Below, piece by piece: positions 12,362-22,700 of a DNA stretch of 64,000 bases. The notes beneath the pieces were generated by a model, which saw nothing but the letters and a program-made list of their open reading frames with translations, was not told the origin of the DNA and ran no database searches. Origin of the DNA: Melieria omissa (lineage: Eukaryota > Arthropoda > Insecta > Diptera > Ulidiidae); NCBI GenBank assembly GCA_963971225.1, contig OZ020267.1, forward strand, positions 93,423,648-93,487,647, read 5' to 3'. A program made the position numbers and the translations under genes. How positions within the stretch are numbered: position 1 is the first letter of the stretch; each line of letters begins with the position of its first letter.

Positions 12362-13879
12362 ATGGGGTGTATCAATAGCACCAAAAAGCTAACCGAACTT
12401 AAGAACGAAAACATTTTCCGTGCGGTGCGACTGCATTCGGACTCGCAGGACCTTGCACGCACTGGGTTTCTGGAGTTGACCCCGAGAGAGTTGATTTTCC
12501 GGACAGTAGCCAACCAGCGTGTGGTGTGGGCTTTGCAGCATTTGCGGCGTTATGGCTTGAATGGCGACGTATTCTCTTTTGAAGCAGGACGACGCTGTAT
12601 GACGGGGCCGGGAATTTATACTTTTCGCTGCCAGCAGGCGGAGCAACTTTATCAGCTCTTTCAATGTTATGTGAACGCCGTGTCTCTTGTAACGGACGAA
12701 GCCTTCTCCTTTGCAGAGCGTGAGCGTAATCATCCATCGCATATTTTGGGCCGTCCCGATGGTAACCCCCACACGAACAACTACTTGGAGCCAGCGCCCA
12801 TAGGGCCGAGTGGAGGAGCAGCGGCAATTTTGCAGCGTACCACTTTCCACGAGTCGTTCAGTAGTAGCCCCTTGAGTTTGGATTCTCCCGACTCGGGACC
12901 CAGTCTGTCTTTCACCACTAATGAAGTTGTGCAGTTCCAGAGCGAGCAATATTCTTCTACGCCTGGTATGTACGTGAACACCAATGCAGCAGGTTGCAGC
13001 GGTAGCAATGCCAACAGCAATCTCTACTTAGAACACCCACTGCGAAAGCACATGGAGCATAATAACAACATGCCAAGCAGTAACGTGGTCGGCATCTTCG
13101 ACACATTCAACCGAAAGAGCATAGCAAAACGTTCATCGCTGGACATACCGCCAGATGAGTGTGCGCCTATGCTGGCCTCTCCATCAGACGCGCACATGTA
13201 CGCGAATGTTGAGGGGTTACCGTTAGGCAGTGGCACCTGCAGCCGGCGAGAACGTGACCGAGAAAAGTTTACAGATCCCACTGAACGTTGCTACGAGAAT
13301 CTGAATCGTATGGATTTGCCGTTGCTGTTAAAGCCTCTATCACCTCCATCCATGTCGACAACGTTTGCACGTGAGACGAATTCACTGGGTATGTCACGTG
13401 AACATAAACAACAACAGCCAGCTCCAAGTGCCGTCAATTACATTGTGCTCGACTTGGATCAGCCGCGCAGTCCAGCGCAGTGTTCACCCAAAACGCACTT
13501 TGGCAGTGGGTTGTCGTTGGTGGCGGAAAGTAGTGGGAGTAGTGGTGCCGGTGCCTTTGGTATAGGCAGCAGTGCTAGTGATGGTGCGTGTGGTTTTATC
13601 ACTGATGCACACTTACCGCCCACTTTAACGGGAACTACGGCCGTCAACCTAACGATTAGCACAATGAAGACTAGCAAACAGGAAAGCGAGGAGATTGCGC
13701 AAGATCAGCAAAAAGAAGAGTCCTCGCTCGGCTACTCGACGATCGATTTTATAAAAACGTGTGCGCTTATTAAGTCATCGACGCATGGAGCCGACTTTGA
13801 CCCGGAGCCTGATAACGAGGAGTCCCGCATTACGCGTCACAGCAAATGCGTGCGTAAAGCCTACTCCATCAGTGAGTAA
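12362..13879 (+). CDS. FRS2-like adaptor with IRS-type PTB domain
   Basis: A single open frame of 505 codons. It begins MGCINSTKK; Gly2 with Ser6 is a good N-myristoylation signal, so the protein should sit on the inner plasma membrane. Residues of about 15-110 form an IRS-type PTB domain (RTGFLELTPRELIFRT, VVWALQHLRRYGL, CPYTF-like GIYTFRC), which binds receptor NPxY or juxtamembrane peptides. The remainder is Ser/Asn-rich and low in structure, with tyrosines in SH2-type contexts: Y204 (YVNT), Y280 (YANV) and Y311 (YENL) fit Grb2 YxN, Y360 (VNYIVL) fits the SHP2/Corkscrew consensus, and Y458 lies in YSTIDFIKT. It probably links a receptor tyrosine kinase to Ras. I believe the Drosophila counterpart is CG13398. 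Two short upstream ATGs (12331, 12354) overlap the start out of frame. Confidence 0.88.
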   Translation: MGCINSTKKLTELKNENIFRAVRLHSDSQDLARTGFLELTPRELIFRTVANQRVVWALQHLRRYGLNGDVFSFEAGRRCMTGPGIYTFRCQQAEQLYQLFQCYVNAVSLVTDEAFSFAERERNHPSHILGRPDGNPHTNNYLEPAPIGPSGGAAAILQRTTFHESFSSSPLSLDSPDSGPSLSFTTNEVVQFQSEQYSSTPGMYVNTNAAGCSGSNANSNLYLEHPLRKHMEHNNNMPSSNVVGIFDTFNRKSIAKRSSLDIPPDECAPMLASPSDAHMYANVEGLPLGSGTCSRRERDREKFTDPTERCYENLNRMDLPLLLKPLSPPSMSTTFARETNSLGMSREHKQQQPAPSAVNYIVLDLDQPRSPAQCSPKTHFGSGLSLVAESSGSSGAGAFGIGSSASDGACGFITDAHLPPTLTGTTAVNLTISTMKTSKQESEEIAQDQQKEESSLGYSTIDFIKTCALIKSSTHGADFDPEPDNEESRITRHSKCVRKAYSISE

Positions 13880-13904
13880 GAACGGAGAAGTAATATTGGA
13901 GCGT

Positions 13905-13940
13905 GGTAGCCAAGTTGCACAGAGGTAGCCAAGTTGCACA
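13905..13940. repeat. 17-bp direct repeat in the 3' UTR
   Basis: GGTAGCCAAGTTGCACA occurs at 13905-13921 and again at 13924-13940, 26 bp after the stop codon of the FRS2-like gene. It is probably a local tandem duplication. Confidence 0.8.
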
Positions 13941-14571
13941 TGTTGATCGTCAGTGGGTTAGAATTATTTTAGTGACCATCACAACGCCTTTAATATCAAC
14001 GGAGAGTAATTGTTTCAACATTGGTGTGATTCGTGCTACTTCCTGCTTCATGAACTGCCAGGTGGATGCAGGGCCCGTGGATGTTTTGTTTTGGTATCAA
14101 CGAATTTGCAAATACACCGCTTCGCGTCTTCAGTCGCCAGTAGACTTTTTTGTACTTAGACCTTAATCGAGATAATTTTTGCGGGTCTTTAAATTACGCT
14201 TTTTGGATTGAAATTTTGTACACAGTTTTGTTGCTTTACAGAATGATTATTGTTGTTTTACTTTTGTTTTGTAATTATGAAAAGCTGTTCTAGTCGAAAA
14301 GTATTTCACCTAATAAATTTGTACTTGGTTTTGTTTTTGTGCACTGGGCAATTAATGTATATTAGCTAAGAATTCTGTTTATTATATGAAAATGTGCCAA
14401 AAGCCAAAGTGCTTATATACGTACTTTGTTTGTATATTTTAATTGCAGGATTTTTTATTGAATTAATCGTGATCTAAATATCACAAGTGAAAGCTGTTTT
14501 GAAGTGAATAAGTATAATATTACATATATACAAACACATAAAATAAGACAAAAAGTATAATATGTATGTAT

Positions 14572-14577
14572 AATAAA
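14572..14577 (+). terminator. poly(A) signal of the FRS2-like gene
   Basis: AATAAA about 690 bp after the stop codon, in AT-rich sequence; a second AATAAA follows near 14633. The interval 13880-14640 is therefore likely 3' UTR, and the remaining ~370 bp up to Naglu its promoter and 5' UTR. No TATA box stands out there. Confidence 0.5.
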
Positions 14578-15011
14578 ACGAATTTTGTTTTGGATATAAT
14601 TGTTACACATTGGCTTTTATTGACTTACTGTAAAATAAAACACGGTCAGGCGAACTTGGTCGAATTAATGAGAGTCTGATTTACGTAAAGTACAGATTAC
14701 ACTGGAAGCGAGGCATTACTTAAGAAACCAGCAAAATTAGCCGCACCACTCTGAACTTGGTTACTTTCATCTCTAGCTATTCTGAACAATTGAAAAGCGG
14801 AAATAAAACAGCTGATATAGTTTGCCATTAACAGTCGCATCCTCTTGTGTGTCAGTGTGACGCCACGACGACTCGCAACGACTAGCATTTAGTTCGCACT
14901 TACTGTTATGAGCTCGCGTTCAGATCGGCTTTAATCGGATCAGATATAATATTATCGCTGTCCGTTGTTGTTTTTGTGTTGTATTGTGTTCAATTGTTTC
15001 GACATCTCATA

Positions 15012-18000
15012 ATGAAGCATTTCGCGATTTTCATAGTTTGTTTGATATTCATACAATCAGGTATGAACTGATACTATTGCTAATACTGGTATGGTGTCGC
15101 AGAGCTAACGCTGCGGGGATACCATGTTTGCTTTGTGTTTTGATCGCATCAGTGCATCTTTGGTGTTCAGCCGTCTCGGCCATACAATTAGGCACTTTGA
15201 GAAAAACGGTGCTATGGGTTGACTACCGCAGCAGGAGCAACAGTAAGGGCTTCATTCCGCCAATCATGCGAGTGTGTGTATGTGTGAATGACGAAGAAAG
15301 TTTACAACGATTCAAATCAGATTTAATTTTATGATAGCTGTCAGCAGCATTTCTACTTTCCAGCCAGCATGATTGCAGTACATTAAACAAAAGAGAGTTT
15401 TTGTGTCCGCGCGCTCTACTCTACTCTATTTAAGTTTCCTCTAACATCCATATGCATTTATGTATGAACATACATGTACGAGTATATGTAATGCGTATGC
15501 ACATTATAACTAGTTATACAATATGACAATTGGATAGTGAATGTATGTAGGAATAAGACTTCTTTGAATTTCAAATAATTGACATTCCAGCGATTTCTAC
15601 ATCATTTCAGTTATATGTGCACCTTCATCCGTGTCATACGAGGATTGAAAAGCGTTCTCACAGACAATTTTTTTTACTCAACCAAGATCAAATGCAGTAG
15701 TCAAAAACTCCCAGCACAAACAGCCTGTACGTTTCTTTAAGGACATAATTTGTTTACCAACTCGACGTGTGACCATCTGCGTCTGGATATATTCTTATGC
15801 ACTTATAGGCATATCAAAAAGTCGTACGCACAATACGGATGATTGCGGGAAGTCAGCCCCATCGTGTACACATACATTTACTTATATATGTATTCGTTAT
15901 TCGAGCAAAACTGATCTATTACCCCTACCCTGCAATCAGCAATCCTACCTACGATTCTAATTAAGTTTGCTTAATTTAGTTGTTATCTTAGGTTTGGTTG
16001 TTGCCTCTTTCCTTCTGCGTCTTTTTTGGACGCAAGTGCCTGTTTACCAAATATTGAAATACTGAAGAAAAAATCTTTGAAGAACACGTTTGTTTATTAG
16101 AATAGAATTTCAATTGATTAACGTAACCAACACGTGTCTTGTGTCTCATGTCTTGTTGAGGCCCTATGCTCCCTAGAGGAGTGAAAAAGGAGAAACATTT
16201 TTGAAATATTAACTTCCAAAATTTAATAAAATTATGCGTTAAATCGTAATCCAGAAGACTGAAATCAATAAATAATAACAAATGAGTTGCAGTTTTGAAA
16301 CAATAATAATAAATGCTGGTCAACCAGTGACAAACCCTATTTTGGGTCTTTATGCAAAATTTATTTTTCTTCCGAATTTGGTTTTATTAGGCGTATCTAT
16401 TGCATTTACGGATCTGAGGTACATAGTATCAAACACCCCAGCAATGGTGCAGGAGGCAGCCGTACGAGCTCTTATCGAGCGTTCTGTTGGGAAAGATATG
16501 GCTCAGAATTTTACTATTGAAGTGGCGCCCACGATGCCTTTCAGAAGTTTTCGGGTATAAACTATTTGATTGAAATACTTACAATGAGGCCTGTTGATTT
16601 TCAACGTTAATGGAATAATTTACAGGTAACGAACAGTGCCAATGATACGATATCCATTATTGGCTCCGATGGCGTCTCCGTAGCGAAGGGCTTTCACCAT
16701 TACATCAAATTCCACCTCTATGTAGACGTGGATTGGACAAACACACGCGTAAAGCTGCCACCGGTGACTAGCGTGCCGAACGTGACGATGTTCTCGAAAT
16801 CGGCAAGCGATTTTATTTACTATCAAAACGTTTGCACGTGGAGCTACAGTTTCGCATGGTGGAGCTGGTCCCTGTGGCAACGTCACATCGATTGGATGGC
16901 TATGATGGGCATCACCCTGACCATTGCGCCCGTGCAGGAGCACATTTGGTATGGACTGTTAGAGGACATTGGCCTAACCGCGGACGAAATCAATGACCAT
17001 TTTGCGGGCCCAGCGTTTCAGGCATGGTAAGCGCTCTCATTTGATTACACAGCATTTTTGAAGCAAGCTTGCTTGCAGGCAGCGCATGGGAAACATACGC
17101 GGCTGGGCAGGACCACTGCCTTCTTCTTACCGGCACATGCAAATGGTATTGCAACAACGCATTTTGGAAGCAGAACGGAATCTAGGCATGAGCGTAGCAC
17201 TGCCAGCGTTCGCCGGGCACGTGCCCACCGCCATGCCTCGCATCTATCCCAATGTAACGTTCTCGCTAGTGGAACGCTGGAACCACTTTCCCAATGCGTA
17301 CTGCTGCGATCTCTTCCTTGACCCCAAGGAGCCGCTGTTCCAAGAAATCGGTTCATTATTCTTGCAGCACATAATTAAAAGCTACGGCAGCGACCACATC
17401 TACTTCTGCGATCCCTTCAACGAAGTACAGCCTCGCGCGGCGGCAGCGGCCTACATGAATGCAACTGCTTTCCATATTTACGCATCGATGCGGCGGATGG
17501 ATGAGATGGCAGTTTGGCTGTTGCAAGGATGGATGTTTGTCAAGAACCCATTCTGGACGGACGAGCTGATCAAAGCGTTCCTTACTGCTGTACCGCAAGG
17601 GCAGCTGCTTGTGTTGGACTTACAGAGCGAGCAATTTCCCCAGTACGAGCGCACACATTCTTTCTATGGCCAGCCATTTATTTGGTGCATGCTGCACAAT
17701 TTCGGGGGCACGTTGGGCATGCACGGCTCAGCGGACGTGGTAAACACGCGAATTCGCAGAGCGCGCCATATGGCTAACAGCTCGATGATTGGCGCTGGCA
17801 TCACTCCGGAAGGCATAAACCAAAACTATGTTATGTATGCATTGGCACTAGAGCGGGCATGGTTAAATGACGATCTTGATTTACAAAAATGGTTCGACGA
17901 CTACGCAGACGCGCGCTACGGCCTACGGAACTCGCATCTGCGCAAAGCTTGGCAGCTACTCAGGATAACCGTTTATTCGTTCCACGGCTTGAATAAAATC

Positions 18001-18741
18001 CGCGGCAAGTACACAATTACGCGTCGACCTTCGACAAACCTGACTCCGTGGTCGTGGTATAATGTGTCGCTCATATACGTTGCGTGGCAAGAGTTCTTGG
18101 ATGTGGAAAACGTTTCAATTCCTCAACAAAATTATGCCGTTTACGAACATGACCTAGTAGATATGACGCGACAGTGTCTGCAAGTTACAGCGGACCGTCT
18201 ATACGTCAACTTGATGGCGGCCTACCATCAAAAGCACTTGGATCAGTTTAGCTATATTGCCGAAAAAATGCTGCGCGTTTTCGATGACCTGGAAGAAATA
18301 CTAGCCACAAACGTTAATTTCTTACTCGGACCATGGCTGGAAAGCGCTAAACAAATGGCTCGATCGCCGTTGGAGCGGCAGCTCTACGAAATTAATGCCC
18401 GCAATCAAATAACCGCTTGGGGCCCGGATGGACAAATTATTGATTACGCTACCAAGCAATGGTCGGGTGTAGTACGTGACTATTACCGGCCACGTTGGGT
18501 TCTTTTTCTCATGTTTTTGCAGCGTAGCCTGCAAGACAACACTAAGTTCAACAATGTACAATTCAAGAAAATGGTCAGCACCGACATAGAAAATCCCTTC
18601 AGTGTGCGTACCTTCAAATATCCAACAGACCCAACCGGCAGTGCAGTACAAGTTGCGCGGCGAATTTTCAATTATTGGTCATCAATATTCAACAGTGGCG
18701 ATTTAAAGAAAATTCTACCGCTTCATGTTGCGATAATCTAA
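15012..18741 (+). CDS. Naglu: alpha-N-acetylglucosaminidase (NAGLU, GH89), four exons
   Basis: Lysosomal hydrolase that removes terminal N-acetylglucosamine during heparan sulfate breakdown. Exons: 15012-15060, 16391-16554, 16626-17026, 17079-18741; 2277 nt, 758 codons plus stop, close to the 743 residues of human NAGLU. The first exon encodes a clean signal peptide (MKHFAIFIVCLIFIQS) ending at donor CAG|GTATGA; it joins in frame at acceptor TTTTATTAG|GC to give GVSIAFTDLRY. The ATG at 16282 is in frame but follows a stop and lies in intron 1, so I rejected it. Residues of about 25-110 are the N-terminal domain, then a TIM barrel with DPFNEVQP (E320) and GITPEGINQN (E449), which by position fit the two catalytic glutamates (human E316 and E446), then the helical C-terminal domain. 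It lies 3' of the FRS2-like gene on the same strand and converges on emb. Confidence 0.95.
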
Positions 18742-18763
18742 ACTGCAGTAAGTGCATTGCGAA

Positions 18764-18769
18764 AATAAA
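18764..18769 (+). terminator. poly(A) signal of Naglu
   Basis: AATAAA 22 bp after the Naglu stop codon. Confidence 0.7.
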
Positions 18770-19733
18770 TCATATAAAACATACCGGTAGTCATTGTTTT
18801 CTTAGTTAAATTAGTTTTCAACCAGTCTGTCGCAACAAGGAACATTGCATTTTTCCAGAAATGGAAAAGGAAGTGACAAGGAAGTATTCGTATAACTAAA
18901 CATGTTAGACAAATTTTAAAAAGAATGAAAAAAGATGTATGTGAAAATTACACATACACTCGGAGAATTGATTTATTTGGTACGGCATTCCTCTAGGTTC
19001 TGCATGCTAATTAACTGACCTCAACTACAGTTTACAAAAACAGGAAGCTTGCATGTAACTGGGCAAAGAGAGCAAAACTCAGAGAAAACTCACGATGAAC
19101 ACTTTTGATTGTGAAATTAGTTCCAAAGTTTTATTCCGTTTACTAATTGCTTAATTCAAATGGTAAAATGTTTGCATTTTTTATATTCCATATTCTTTCA
19201 TCACTAAATGTAGGTGAAAATGTTACCGTAACTCAATTGTTTCGATTCGAATTTTTCATTTTAGCAAATTACAATACCAAACATTTATTTAAAAATCTGC
19301 AGCATTCAATTTCTGGTTTTGTTGTTTTCGATTTTGTAAATTTCTTTTTTCTGCTGTGTTTACATACAATCAATGTGTGTTTGATATAACAATAGACCAT
19401 GCTCAATTACTCTTGTTTCTTGTGTTGTGGTTTCTGTTCTCTTCAATCATTCTTTTAATTATTATAGTACACACTAACTTTAAGTTTAATAAAGAAACGC
19501 AATCATTCGCTTTGCTGGTGTATATTAAATAGTCTAATAATATTTATATAGATTTAAGATGTTGAATAGTATTCCTTATACATTCATACTTCGACGACAA
19601 ATATCCATTTCAAACATAACTTTAGAATTATTCAAGTTTCTCGTATTATTAAAAAAAATTGTTGTTTTAAATAATAATTGTTTTGTGTTGTTTCGCTTTT
19701 GTTTTGTTTTATTTTCGTATTTCAAAACACACT
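18770..19733. other. convergent intergenic interval between Naglu and emb
   Basis: AT-rich, with T-runs. It should hold the 3' UTR of emb (minus strand). On the minus strand the first AATAAA overlaps the emb stop codon (19732-19737), and others lie further downstream (for example near 19283). Plus-strand frames of up to 130 codons here show no domain. Confidence 0.5.
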
Positions 19734-22700
19734 TTATTCATCTTGCATATCTTCGGGCAATTCGTGCGGATTCAACATACCGGGAATATTGCGCTGCATT
19801 AAGCGCTTGTTTGCTTGTTCCTCGCGCAATGCTGCCTCTCTCTCTTCTAAATACAAGTCGGAATCGTCCTCGCCAGTTATTTCCTGCAAAAACAATATAT
19901 GTCATTCATATTATTTGCAAGCATCCCTTCTTTGAACTCTACTTACTCTAATTTGAATTAGAAAATCTCGCAAATGCTCCTTAAATGCTTGCACATTCTC
20001 GTCTAGATTGAAGAGGCCAGTAACAAAGACTTTGATCTGATGGTCTGTCAGATGACTGAAAGCGGACTTGAGCAGTGAAGCCACATATTGCTGAATAAAA
20101 AGGGTGTTATCCGGTATGGGACCAAGGTTCACGGTGATTTTGTTATTCTCCACTAGTGAGAACATGTACGCCAGTATGGTGGCATGGTTTGCCAGCCCGG
20201 CTGTGTGCGAAGTATCCGTGACTACAGAAAAGATCTGCATCAAAATATCGGTGAAATAAGTCTGGTAAAAGCTCTGTGCTGCCTGCGGATGCTGTTCAAG
20301 ATTTTGTAGCATCTAAATTAGGGCAGAATATAAGAAAAATTAAAAAAAATATATGTTAACATTAATTTAAATGAGTGTGTCGAGCCAATAATCGTCAGAA
20401 CCTTGTATAAAATATTTAACCCCATGTCAGCAACGTTACGCATAGTGTGCTTAAAGGCCCAAACAACCGAATCGAATACGAGTCTAAATTGCGCTGGTGG
20501 TATGTTAAGGAACGCCTTAAAGCAATGCGCGTTGACGGCCTGTAGTAGTTCATAGAAGCTGGTGCGGTGCTGCGGGTAGTCTTCGAAGTTTTTATTTATC
20601 ATATCGAGTGTGCACTCGAAGACGGCGTCAAATATTTTTGGTACTTCGTTTGTGATGTGATTGCGCAGCTTGTGTACAATTACTGCCATTGAGCTCAGTA
20701 CCTTTGGTTCCCGAGCCGACGGCACTTTGCAACGCTAAAAAATGTTAACGTTTACATCAGAATCAAATTCTATGATGACCCTCATCATATCGTACCTGGT
20801 AGTCCAAAAGCACAGCATCGAGTAGAGGAGGTATGAAATTGTCCATCACCAGCTGATTGTCATTGGAACGCGATACCCACTCTGAGATGAGGTTCAGGGT
20901 CTCCTTCTTTACGACATTCATTGCTTTTATAAGCGGTTGATTGTTGACAATAACGCCGTTAACCTCAATTGCCTGGATTATATTCTCTGATGTGATCTTG
21001 TACACATTTAACATGTCCAAGTAGATGCGGCCCAGCTGAATCACGTATGAATGACCCAAAGCCTTGCAGGCGGCCACGTTTGTCTTTAGGATGCTACCCA
21101 GTTGTTTCACTGCCGTCATGTTCTTTAAAAAGTCGACGTTCTTTGAGGCGCGTGAGATGATCTCATCCCACACCTGATTCGGCAAAAACATGTACTTCTC
21201 AATTAAGGCGTCCTGCTGTACCTGGTCCACCTGGGCCGATATCATGTAACCTACCGCCTCGTAAAACGTATGCACCTATGGACAATGCAAGTATAAATAA
21301 GACATCTGACGAACGACAACAGTCGCCTACCTGTTGCGGCTGGAGGTCACAAATAATGCTGCTCATAGTGCTGAGAATCTCGTCGATAAAGGTGCACGCC
21401 TCATTCGGCTGAATGGTAACGAAATAGCGTCTACATTTAATGGCTATTTTAATGAACGTATCGCAGGCCATGTCCTGTACACCATCGTGCGTCTCGTGCA
21501 TAAATTCGAAGAGTTTGTTCACGACCGTTTTCAGAAACTTCCAGTGAGCACGCAAAAAGCGTGGATACTGGCCAACCACGTACATAATATTCGACGCGAT
21601 GATCGCCTTATTGTCCTTGCCCTTTTTCTGTTCGCACAAACCCAACAAGTCCTTGATTACAGTGACCAGAAATCGTTTCTCATCTTCTTCACAGAAAGCA
21701 CCTGTTTTTGAAATACACACAAATACGTTTAAATATATCAGACACTCACACACCAGATACTACGTTATTGTCTCCCATTAGTCGTCTTCAATTTTATGCT
21801 ATTATTGAAGCGTATATATACAGTGGACGTCCAATATAACGAATCTTATGTTGTAACCCCAATTTGTTAAATCGAAAAATTCGTTTAACCGAACGAATTT
21901 TTTTTTTTTGTTTTAAACCATACTTCTTGAAGAAATAAGTCTCACATATTCAGTTTTTAACCTTCTGCCTTTCCCTTGGGGTCTATTAGACCCCAGGCGG
22001 AATTAAAAACGGTTGAGCGGTCGTCTACTTGTGTTATTTAGCGTTAATCGTGCTTACAACCTTTAAAAAACAGAATTTGAAAATGTTGGTAACTTGACGT
22101 AAATTTAAAAGTTTTAACGTAACAAAAACAAAAACAATTGAGGTACCGTTCACTTGACGAAACCAAATATTCATTGTTATTGTAAAGAATGTGAATAAAA
22201 ACAACAACATAAACAACATAAATATTCGTTATATCGAATAGCGCATTTCACTTTTGGTCGTAATATAGAACCATCAATGGAAAAAATTTGGCCGTACCTT
22301 AAATCGAAAATTCGTTAAATGGGAAGTTCGTTATACTGGACGTCCACTGTATAACATGTCAAAAACAAAACACCTAAGACAAAGTCTGTTAGTTTTTAAC
22401 ATAATATTGATTATTACTTTCAGATATCCAAAAAACACATAAATTGGCAGCCGCCATGCCTTGAGACCAAATTTGAGCCCCCTCCCCATAGTCAACACCA
22501 AAGAAAAAAAAGCAAAACATTTTTCTTTTTGGCGGCTGCCTTCACGGACGAAAAAGAGTAAACTCAATAAAAAAATAAAATTTTTAGTTCCCTTCTAGTG
22601 ATAACCAGAATTTCATATTAAGGTATTCACAATTTTTAAATATGTTTGTTTCCTAGAATTTATTTTGACATCCTAGAACAACTGTATCCCGCCTTCTACT

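Noticed and set aside
16282..16390. ATG 16282 as the Naglu start
   Set aside because: It lies in intron 1; the exon at 15012-15060 gives a true signal peptide and matches the acceptor at 16390 in phase.
19147..19951. Plus-strand frames of 80-130 codons downstream of Naglu
   Set aside because: T-rich and Phe/Leu-rich, antisense to the emb 3' end; no signature.
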